DNA of 22,931 nt. Source: CAYSPU01 sp964432995. Lineage in GTDB: Bacteria > Verrucomicrobiota > Verrucomicrobiia > Limisphaerales > JAHDYP01. The DNA is taken from assembly GCA_964432995.1 (NCBI GenBank), contig CAYSPU010000073.1:1-22931 (forward strand), given 5' to 3'. Position 1 is the stretch's first letter, and each line of letters starts with the position of its first letter. Positions 1 to 6,360 of the stretch are shown piece by piece. The notes under the pieces were generated by a model. The model was given only the letters and a program-made list of their open reading frames with translations, did no database searches and had not been told where the DNA came from. Both the position numbers and the translations under genes were made by a program.

Positions 1-1
1 G

Positions 2-643
2 TTCGTGGGCACCAAGAAGCAGGCGCAACAGGCGATTCGCGAGGCCGCCGAGGCCTGCGGTCAACCCTTTGTGACCGAGCGCTGGCTGGGCGGCACCCTC
101 ACCAATCTCAAGACCATCAAGCGCTCGCTCAGCCGCTTGAAACACATCGAGAAGATGGAGGCCGACGGCACCATCAACAACTACGTCAAGCAGGAGCAAT
201 CCAGCCTGCGCCGGGAAGCCGCCCGCCTCCACAAGAACCTGGATGGCATCCGCGCGCTCGAGGGCCAGCCCGACGCCGCGTTCGTCGTGGACATCAAGCG
301 CGAGCACAACGCGGTGGCGGAATTGCGGCGTCTCAAGATCCCGATTGTGGCGCTGGTCGACACGAACTGCGATCCGGACCTGGCGGACTATCCCGTGGCG
401 GGGAACGACGACGCGATTCGGTCGGTGCGCCTGGTGTTGAGCGTGCTGGTGCAGACCATTGCGCGGGCCCGGGCGGAGTTCGAGGCGAAGCACGCGCGCA
501 AGAAGTCGGCGGAAGAGACCGCCGCAGCGGTGGCTCCGGAGGCGGCGGCGGTTCCGGAAGCCGGGCCGGTGACGACGGAGGCGCTGGCGGCACCGACAGC
601 GTTGGCAGCGCCGGTGGCACCGCCGACAGCACCGGCGGCCTGA
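2..643 (+). CDS. rpsB: 30S ribosomal protein S2 (5'-truncated by window edge)
   Basis: This is the S2 protein of the small ribosomal subunit. The reading frame is open to the window edge and its first visible codons read FVGTKKQAQ, the conserved region that lies roughly 60-70 residues into S2, so the N-terminal part is missing only because the window starts here. Other conserved S2 blocks are visible: RWLGGTLTNLKTI, then VVDIKREHNAVAE, then VALVDTNCDPDLADYPVAGN. After the last helix (around base 500) the protein continues with an Ala/Pro/Val/Glu-rich tail of about 45 residues with no predicted fold, longer than in the E. coli protein. The gene is followed after 52 bases by tsf, the usual order. 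Identification is certain; the role of the tail is unknown. Confidence 0.97.
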   Translation, partial: FVGTKKQAQQAIREAAEACGQPFVTERWLGGTLTNLKTIKRSLSRLKHIEKMEADGTINNYVKQEQSSLRREAARLHKNLDGIRALEGQPDAAFVVDIKREHNAVAELRRLKIPIVALVDTNCDPDLADYPVAGNDDAIRSVRLVLSVLVQTIARARAEFEAKHARKKSAEETAAAVAPEAAAVPEAGPVTTEALAAPTALAAPVAPPTAPAA

Positions 644-695
644 GCGGCCACCCATCCCAAACAACGAGTAAAACGACGATTCGAGGACTGGCTTT

Positions 696-1538
696 ATGGC
701 GGAGATTACAGCGGCCCTGGTGGCCAAGTTGCGGGAAATGACCGGCGTCGGCATGATGGAATGCAAGCGCGCGCTGACCGAGACGAACGGCGATGTGGAA
801 GCGGCGGTGGACATCCTGCGCAAGAAAGGGATTGCCAAGGCTGCGGTCAAGGCCGGCCGGGAGGCCCGGGAAGGCGTGATCGCCCAGTGCATCCTGCCCG
901 GAGCGCGCGTGGGCGTGCTGGTCGAGGTGAACTGCGAGACCGATTTCGTGGCGAAGAACGACTCGTTCCGCGCGTTCAGCGCCGAAGTCGCGCGGTTGCT
1001 GGCGACCGACCCCTCCACGGATCTGGAGGCGATGCGGGTCCAGCAGGTGGCCAAGATTGGCGAGAACATCAAGATCGCCCGAAGCCGGCGGTTCGAGGTG
1101 AACGGCATCGGGATGCTCGCCGCTTACATCCATACCGGCAGCAAGGTCGGCGTCCTCGTCGAAGTCGGCGCCGAGAAGGAAACCACCTTGGGGAACGAGG
1201 ATTTCAAGCAGTTGGTGAAGGACATCACGCTGCAGGTGGCGGCCGCCAGCCCGCTGGCCGTCCAGCGGGAACAGATCGATCCGGCGGTGGTCAGCAAGGA
1301 GCGCGAGATCGCGGCGGAACAGGTCAAGGGCAAGCCGCCGCAGGCCATTGCCAAGATCGTCGAAGGCAAGCTGGAGAAGTACTATCAGACGGTCTGCCTG
1401 GTTGATCAGGGGTTCCTGAAGAGGAACTCGGAGATCACCGTGCGGGAGCATGTGGCAAACATCGGGCGCCAGGTTGGCGACACGATACTGATCCACCGGT
1501 TCCTGCGGTTCCAGGTCGGCGAAGCCGTCGGTGCCTGA
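696..1538 (+). CDS. tsf: Translation elongation factor Ts
   Basis: EF-Ts is the cytoplasmic guanine-nucleotide exchange factor that releases GDP from EF-Tu. The 280-residue protein has the expected layout: an N-terminal UBA-like domain (about 1-45) with TGVGMMECKRAL and LRKKG, then the core with the EF-Tu-contacting TDFVAKN motif at residues 82-88, and a dimerisation/core region to the end. Length is typical for a non-mitochondrial EF-Ts. The ATG at 696 is preceded by GAGG at 683-686 with good spacing, which supports this start. It lies 52 bases after rpsB and is very likely co-transcribed with it. The following gap to pyrH is 171 bases and contains two small inverted repeats, so some uncoupling from pyrH is possible. 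Confidence 0.97.
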   Translation: MAEITAALVAKLREMTGVGMMECKRALTETNGDVEAAVDILRKKGIAKAAVKAGREAREGVIAQCILPGARVGVLVEVNCETDFVAKNDSFRAFSAEVARLLATDPSTDLEAMRVQQVAKIGENIKIARSRRFEVNGIGMLAAYIHTGSKVGVLVEVGAEKETTLGNEDFKQLVKDITLQVAAASPLAVQREQIDPAVVSKEREIAAEQVKGKPPQAIAKIVEGKLEKYYQTVCLVDQGFLKRNSEITVREHVANIGRQVGDTILIHRFLRFQVGEAVGA

Positions 1539-1577
1539 GACGCCGGGACGTCGGGCTTTCGTTTGACGGCGGTGTGC

Positions 1578-1638
1578 CGGGCGGGGTAGAACTTCGCCCG
1601 ATATGACCGGCCTGCCTGCTCGCTTCTCCGGGGAGAAG
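1578..1638 (+). other. Two small inverted repeats in the tsf-pyrH spacer
   Basis: CGGGCG at 1578-1583 pairs with CGCCCG at 1595-1600 (11-base loop). A second perfect pair, CTTCTCC at 1623-1629 and GGAGAAG at 1632-1638, can fold with a tight loop. Neither is followed by a T-run, so a classical intrinsic terminator is not supported. They could be attenuation or RNA-stability structures in a 171-base spacer that is otherwise empty. Confidence 0.25.
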
Positions 1639-1709
1639 GTCGTTCCGCGTGGCGACGCGGCCTCCGTGTCTGTTGGTGTTCTTCCGTGGTGCCATCACCT
1701 TTTCTCAGG

Positions 1710-2435
1710 ATGAAGAAATCCCTTCGACCCAAGTATCGGCGTGTTTTGCTCAAACTGAGCGGCGAAGGCCTGGGGGGCAAGGCCGGCACCGGGGTCTGTC
1801 CGGAGGCGGTCCACGACATGGCCCGGCAGATCGGTCAGGTCCGTCGGTTCGGCGTCCAGGTCGTGATCGTGGTGGGCGGAGGCAACATCTTCCGGGGGCT
1901 GCCGGGAAGCGAGCGGGGGATCGAGCGCGCGACCGGCGACTATATGGGGATGCTGGCCACGGTCATCAACTCCCTCGCCCTCCAGGATGCGCTGGAAAAA
2001 CAGGGCGTCGCCACCCGCGTCCAGACGGCCATCACCATGTCCCAGTTGGCGGAGCCGTTCATTCGCCGCCGCGCCGTCCGGCACCTCGAGAAGGGGCGTG
2101 TGGTCATCTTCGGCGGCGGCACGGGCAACCCCTATTTCTCGACCGACACCGCCGCGGCGCTGCGCGCGAACGAGATCGGCGCCGAGGTGATTCTGAAGGC
2201 CACCAAGGTGGACGGCATTTACGACAGCGATCCGTTCAAGAATGCGAAGGCCCGGCGCTACTCCCAGATCAGCTACGGCGAAGCCCTGGCGAAGCGCCTC
2301 AAAGTGATGGATTCCACGGCGTTCTCCCTCTGCATGGACAACCGGATGCCGATCATCGTCTTCGACCTGTTCAAGCCGGGGAATCTGCGACGGGTGGTGC
2401 TCGGTGAGAAGGTGGGCACGCTCGTCACGTTCTGA
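1710..2435 (+). CDS. pyrH: Uridylate (UMP) kinase
   Basis: PyrH phosphorylates UMP to UDP in pyrimidine nucleotide synthesis and belongs to the amino-acid kinase fold. From the ATG at 1710 the protein is 241 residues, the usual family length. Visible motifs are LLKLSGE at 13-19, GGGNIFRG at 56-63, and the later MSQLAEPFIRRRAVRHLE and FGGGTGNPYFSTDTAA segments, followed by KATKVDGIYDSDP of the nucleotide site. A GTG at 1686 is also in frame and would add eight residues, but the start MKKSLRPKYRR fits the family better. Neither start has a convincing Shine-Dalgarno sequence. Its place between tsf and frr matches the widespread rpsB-tsf-pyrH-frr order. Confidence 0.96.
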   Translation: MKKSLRPKYRRVLLKLSGEGLGGKAGTGVCPEAVHDMARQIGQVRRFGVQVVIVVGGGNIFRGLPGSERGIERATGDYMGMLATVINSLALQDALEKQGVATRVQTAITMSQLAEPFIRRRAVRHLEKGRVVIFGGGTGNPYFSTDTAAALRANEIGAEVILKATKVDGIYDSDPFKNAKARRYSQISYGEALAKRLKVMDSTAFSLCMDNRMPIIVFDLFKPGNLRRVVLGEKVGTLVTF

Positions 2436-2504
2436 GCCCGATCTCCGTCCCCATGCAACGCGTTCCCGTCCGGTTCCACTCCCGACCTTAAACCGATCCT
2501 CGCT

Positions 2505-3065
2505 ATGCCAATCGACGACATCCTCCTCGAAGCCGAAGACAAAATGTTGAAGACCGAGCACGTGGTGCAGAACGAGTTCGCCGGCGTGCGCACCGGCAAG
2601 GCCTCGGCCGCCCTCGTCGAAAACGTGGTCGCCGAAGTCTACGGATCCCAGATGCGGATCCGGGAATTGGCGGCCATCACCACCCCGGAACCGCGCATGC
2701 TCGTCATCCAACCGTGGGATGTGAACAACCTGCATCCGATCGAAAAGGCCATTCAGAAGAGCAACCTGGGCCTCAACCCGGCCATCGACAAGAAGATCAT
2801 CCGCCTGGTGTTTCCCGAACTCAGCCAGGAACGACGCGTCGAGTTCACCAAGATCGTCAAGAAAATGGCCGAAGACGGCCGGGTCGCCATTCGCCACGTC
2901 CGGCGCGACGCCATCGAGAAGCTCAAGAAGGAAGGCAAGGCCGGCGGGGTCACCGAGGACGAGGTGGAGCACGCCGAGAAGGAGATCCAGAAACTGACGG
3001 ACGACTACATCGCCAAGATCGACAGCCACCTGGTCCACAAGGAAAAGGAGATCATGACGGTGTAG
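2505..3065 (+). CDS. frr: Ribosome recycling factor
   Basis: RRF acts with EF-G to split the post-termination ribosome complex. The product is 186 residues, matching the family length of about 185. It opens with a long helix containing EFAGVRTGKASAALVE, followed by the small domain (VYGSQMRIRELAAI, PEPRMLVIQPWDVNN) and returns to the helical bundle with RVEFTKIVKKMAEDGRVAIR, where VRRDA and the following Lys/Glu-rich helix are typical. The ATG at 2505 gives the standard start, MPIDDILLEAEDKM. No clear Shine-Dalgarno sequence precedes it. It lies 69 bases after pyrH and ends the + strand translation cluster; the next gene converges on it. Confidence 0.97.
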   Translation: MPIDDILLEAEDKMLKTEHVVQNEFAGVRTGKASAALVENVVAEVYGSQMRIRELAAITTPEPRMLVIQPWDVNNLHPIEKAIQKSNLGLNPAIDKKIIRLVFPELSQERRVEFTKIVKKMAEDGRVAIRHVRRDAIEKLKKEGKAGGVTEDEVEHAEKEIQKLTDDYIAKIDSHLVHKEKEIMTV

Positions 3066-3072
3066 AACGCCG

Positions 3073-3161
3073 CCGGACGTCCGGATCCGCGACCGCCGGA
3101 GCGGGGCGACGGCAACGGTTGCCGGATCGGTTGCCTGAGGAAATGCCCGGGCTCACGCCCG
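3073..3161. terminator. Stem-loop cluster between convergent frr and ftsB-like gene
   Basis: The 123-base gap between two convergent stop codons holds a 12-base perfect palindrome (CCGGACGTCCGG, 3073-3084), an inverted repeat CGGCAAC-G-GTTGCCG (3110-3124) with a third copy of GGTTGCC just after it (3130-3136), and a hairpin CGGGC-TCAC-GCCCG (3148-3161). There is no T-run on either strand. Position between convergent genes suggests transcription termination or RNA 3'-end stability, but this is inference. Confidence 0.35.
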
Positions 3162-3188
3162 CGACCGGCGAACGGTGGGACGGCACCG

Positions 3189-3569
3189 TCAGCGTGGGGC
3201 CGCCGCCGGGCGGTTGCTGACGGGCTCTTCGAACCGGATCACCCACTCGCCGGTACGGGCGAGGTTCAACTGCTCCCGCGCCATCCGTTCGACGGCCCGC
3301 GGGTCGTCAAACGCCTTCAGTTGCGCCCGATTCTCCTGGAGACGACGCAGTTCCTGCTGAACCAGCGCTTCGTGGCGCATGATGTCACGCCGCCGACGCT
3401 CGTTCTCCTGGATCGTCGGCAAGTACCAGAGGATGACCCCGACCACGGCGGCAACCACCAGCAGGGCGAGGATCAGCCGGTTCAACTGATCCCAGATGCC
3501 GAGGTTGACCTTCATCGGCGGCATCGAACCACGGACGGAGAGCCGACGGAAGTAGAAATTGGGCCCCAT
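3189..3569 (-). CDS. FtsB/DivIC-type septum formation initiator protein
   Basis: A 126-residue small bitopic membrane protein of the FtsB/DivIC family, which bridges FtsL and FtsQ in the divisome. It has a short cytoplasmic N-terminus, one transmembrane segment at about residues 30-50 (LILALLVVAAVVGVILWYL), a charged coiled coil at about 52-86 (rich in E, R and Q), and the C-terminal family block with DDPRAVERMAREQLNLAR and GEWVIRF. I chose the ATG at 3569 because AGGCGGA lies just upstream on the minus strand. Internal ATGs at 3524 and 3515 would remove 15 or 18 residues, and the latter (MKVNLG) looks more like family N-termini. The gene converges with frr and is divergent from cinA with about 44 bases between the starts, so the two may share a promoter region. 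Confidence 0.85.
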   Translation of the reverse strand: MGPNFYFRRLSVRGSMPPMKVNLGIWDQLNRLILALLVVAAVVGVILWYLPTIQENERRRRDIMRHEALVQQELRRLQENRAQLKAFDDPRAVERMAREQLNLARTGEWVIRFEEPVSNRPAAAPR

Positions 3570-3613
3570 TTTCCGCCTGCCGCCGACCCGCGCTCGCGCG
3601 TAGAGTGCGCCGT

Positions 3614-4897
3614 ATGCACATCGAGCTGATCAATACGGGTTCGGAACTGCTCCTGGGGCGCGTGCTCAACACCAATCAGCAGTGGCTCTGTCGACAACTG
3701 GCCGACCGCGGTTACACGGTCTCCCGGCAGGTTTGCGTGCCCGACACGGGCCCGGCCATCGAGGAAGCGGTGCGCGAGGCCCTCTCGCGCGCCGATGGGG
3801 TGATCACCACCGGCGGCCTGGGGCCGACCTCCGACGATCTGACGCGGGAGCGGATTGCGGGTTTGTTGGGACGCGCGCTCCGGTCGGACCCGGAGGTGCT
3901 GCGGAGGATTGAAGCGCGCTTTGCGGCGCGCCACTGGCCCATGCCGGAAAGCACGCGCGTGCAGGCGCTCATCCCCGAAGGCGCGCTGGTCCTGCGGAAT
4001 GACCACGGGACGGCTCCCGGATTGCTGATCCGGGTCGAGCCGAATCCGCATCGCGCCGGGGGCCAGGCCGCGTGGCTGGCCATGCTGCCCGGTCCGCCGC
4101 GCGAGCTGCAGCCGATGTTCCTCGAGCAACTGCTGCCCCGGATCCTCGAGTACTCACCCGTGGCGGAGCCGGGCGCGATCCGGACCTTGCGCACGACCGG
4201 CATTGGCGAGTCGCTGGTGGAAGAACGGATCGACCGTCCGCTCCGTCCGCTGGCCGATCGGGGGCTGGAGATCGGCTACTGCGCGCGGCCCGGAGAGGTG
4301 GATATCCGGTTTGTGGCGCGAGGCGCAACCGCAGGGCCACTCATCGAGCAGGCGGTGCAGATCGCCGAGCAAGCCGTGGGCCGGCACATCTTCGGCGAGG
4401 GAGAGGAGGAGATGGAGACGGTGGTGGTGCGGTTGCTGCGCGAGCGCCAGCGGACGGTGGCGGTGGCCGAGTCGTGTACCGGCGGGCTCTTGGGGCATCG
4501 AATCACGAGCGTGCCGGGGGCATCGGAAGTCTTCCTGGGGGGATGGATCACCTACGGCAACGCCGCGAAGGAGTCCTGGCTGGGCGTGCCGGCCCAGGTC
4601 CTGCAGGCACACGGCGCGGTCAGCGTTGCCACGGCCCGGGCCATGGCAACGAACGCCCGACGGATCAGCGGCGCCGATTACGCGCTGGCCGTCACCGGCA
4701 TTGCCGGGCCGTCCGGAGGCACGCCGGACAAGCCGGTCGGAACCGTCTTCATCGCCCTCGCCGGTCCCGACGAGGAACTGTCCGTCCTCAACCCAACCAA
4801 CGCCTGGGATCGCGCCACCTTCAAGCACGTGACCACCCAGCAAGCCCTCGAGTTGCTCCGGAGGGCGCTCTTGCCATTTCCCGGGCGCAAGGAATAA
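3614..4897 (+). CDS. cinA: CinA-family protein (nicotinamide-nucleotide amidohydrolase)
   Basis: Two-domain CinA of 427 residues. The N-terminal MoaB/MogA-like domain (about 1-170, COG1058-type, reported as an ADP-ribose pyrophosphatase in studied members) shows ELINTGSELLLGR at the start and the TTGGLGPTSDDLTRE loop at about 65-79. The C-terminal domain is the PncC type that deamidates NMN to NaMN in NAD salvage; it shows AESCTGG at 285-291, GGWITYGNAAKESWLGV and AVTGIAGPSGGTPDKPVG. I chose the ATG at 3614, which gives the family-typical start MHIELINTGSELL, over an in-frame GTG at 3605. Role in competence, suggested by the name, is not implied here. It is followed after 57 bases by the oxidoreductase gene. 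Confidence 0.95.
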   Translation: MHIELINTGSELLLGRVLNTNQQWLCRQLADRGYTVSRQVCVPDTGPAIEEAVREALSRADGVITTGGLGPTSDDLTRERIAGLLGRALRSDPEVLRRIEARFAARHWPMPESTRVQALIPEGALVLRNDHGTAPGLLIRVEPNPHRAGGQAAWLAMLPGPPRELQPMFLEQLLPRILEYSPVAEPGAIRTLRTTGIGESLVEERIDRPLRPLADRGLEIGYCARPGEVDIRFVARGATAGPLIEQAVQIAEQAVGRHIFGEGEEEMETVVVRLLRERQRTVAVAESCTGGLLGHRITSVPGASEVFLGGWITYGNAAKESWLGVPAQVLQAHGAVSVATARAMATNARRISGADYALAVTGIAGPSGGTPDKPVGTVFIALAGPDEELSVLNPTNAWDRATFKHVTTQQALELLRRALLPFPGRKE

Positions 4898-4954
4898 TCC
4901 GCGGCGTTGATCCCAGCAAACAAACCGCCACGACCACGAACGAACTGGAGCCCC

Positions 4955-6310
4955 ATGAACACTGCTTGCCCCTCTGAAGTCCAACCCGGTGCCAACAGCC
5001 GCCGCGAATTCCTGGCCAGTGCCGGCAAGGCCGCGGCGGGGGCGGCCCTCGCCAGCGCGATCGCCGCGCGGAGCCATGCCGCCGAAGACAATACCATCAA
5101 GATCGCCCTCGTCGGCTGCGGCGGTCGCGGCACCGGCGCCGCTCGGGAAGCGCTGTCCACGCGCGGACCGACCCGGCTATGGGCGATGGCCGACTTCTTT
5201 CCGAACCGCTTGCGGGGCAGCCTGGAGAGCCTGAGGAAGGAGTTTGGCGACAGGGTGGACGTGCCGCCGGACCGGCAATTCGTCGGTCTCGACGCGTTCC
5301 GCAAGGCGATGGCCACCCTGGACAAGGGGAGCGTGGTGCTGCTGGCGACGCCGCCGGCGTTCCGGCCCCTGCACTTCGAGCACGCGGTGAGCAAGGACCT
5401 GCACGTCTTCATGGAAAAGTCCTTCGCCGTGGACGCGCCGGGCATTCGCCGGGTGCTGCAGGCGGGAAAGGAGGCCGAGCGGCGCAACTTGAAGGTGGCG
5501 GGCGGGCTCATGAGCCGCCATTACAGGCCGCTCGCAGAGGCCGTGCAGAAGATCCACGACGGCGCCATCGGCGAGGTGATCACCGCGTGGGCCTACCGGA
5601 TGCATGACCCGGTGGGGCTCAGCCCCAAAAGCCCGGGGATGAGGGAACTCGATTACCAGATTACCAACTATAGCTGCTTCACCTGGCTGAATGGCAGTTT
5701 CCTCGTCGACTGGCTGATCCACAACATCGACGTCTGCTGCTGGGTCAAGAACGCCTGGCCGGTCTCCGTTCAGGGCATGGGCGGCCGCCAAGTCCGCACC
5801 GCCCCGGATCAGTTGTTCGATCACTACGGCGCCGAATACACGTTCCCGGACGGCACCCGCCTCTTCGCCCAAGGCCGGCACATCGCCAACTGCTACGGCT
5901 TCTTCGGGGACACCATCCACGGAACAACCGGTTCCGCCGAACTCGGCGAGGGCATCCCGTCGCCCCGCCTGTTCCGGGGGCACCGGCAGACAACCGCCAA
6001 CATCATCTGGCGTTACCAGGGACCGGAGTGCAACGCCTACCAGGTCGAGCACGACCTCCTCTTCGACGCCATCCGCAACAACAAGCCCCACAACGAAACC
6101 GAGCGCTGCGCCCGGGCCTGCCTCACCGCCATCATGGGGCGCATGGCCTGCGAATGCGGCCAGACCATCACCTACGAACAGGCGCTGGCCTCCAATCGCG
6201 AACTGGCGCCGGGACTGGACGCGCTCGCCGCCGACTCCCCGCCGCCGGTCGTGCCGGATGCCAACGGGCGCTACCCCGTGGCGATGCCCGGCACCACCGA
6301 GGTGCTGTGA
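4955..6310 (+). CDS. Tat-exported Gfo/Idh/MocA family oxidoreductase
   Basis: A 451-residue NAD(P)-dependent oxidoreductase-fold protein. The N-terminus has a twin-arginine signal: SRREFL at 15-20 followed by an Ala-rich hydrophobic stretch and a likely cleavage after SHA (about 40-42). The Rossmann fold follows directly (IALVGCGGRGTG, Gly motif at 54-59). The family EKP motif is present as E154-K155-S156, so the Pro is replaced by Ser while the Lys is kept. The C-terminal GFO/IDH/MocA substrate domain contains WLNGSFLVDWLIHNIDVCCW and GFFGDTIHGTTGSAELG. The ATG at 4955 has GGAG at 4947-4950; an in-frame start at 4907 would bury the Tat signal and is rejected. Such exported members are common in Planctomycetes and Verrucomicrobia and act on sugars or sugar derivatives; the substrate cannot be told. 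It converges with the GH127 gene. Confidence 0.92.
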   Translation: MNTACPSEVQPGANSRREFLASAGKAAAGAALASAIAARSHAAEDNTIKIALVGCGGRGTGAAREALSTRGPTRLWAMADFFPNRLRGSLESLRKEFGDRVDVPPDRQFVGLDAFRKAMATLDKGSVVLLATPPAFRPLHFEHAVSKDLHVFMEKSFAVDAPGIRRVLQAGKEAERRNLKVAGGLMSRHYRPLAEAVQKIHDGAIGEVITAWAYRMHDPVGLSPKSPGMRELDYQITNYSCFTWLNGSFLVDWLIHNIDVCCWVKNAWPVSVQGMGGRQVRTAPDQLFDHYGAEYTFPDGTRLFAQGRHIANCYGFFGDTIHGTTGSAELGEGIPSPRLFRGHRQTTANIIWRYQGPECNAYQVEHDLLFDAIRNNKPHNETERCARACLTAIMGRMACECGQTITYEQALASNRELAPGLDALAADSPPPVVPDANGRYPVAMPGTTEVL

Positions 6311-6315
6311 GGCGG

Positions 6316-6336
6316 GGCGCGACCTCCGGGCGCGCC
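6316..6336. terminator. Hairpin between two convergent genes
   Basis: GGCGCG (6316-6321) and CGCGCC (6331-6336) form a 6-base GC-only stem with a 9-base loop in the 50-base gap between the convergent stop codons at 6310 and 6361. There is no T-run, so it is a weak candidate for a bidirectional terminator. Confidence 0.3.
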
Positions 6337-6360
6337 GCACCATCACCGCTTGCGCGCACC

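Noticed and set aside
333..1496. 387-codon minus frame spanning rpsB and tsf
   Set aside because: Antisense shadow of two certain ribosome-related genes.
1695..3038. 447-codon minus frame spanning pyrH and frr
   Set aside because: Crosses two certain genes on the other strand and has no recognisable domain.
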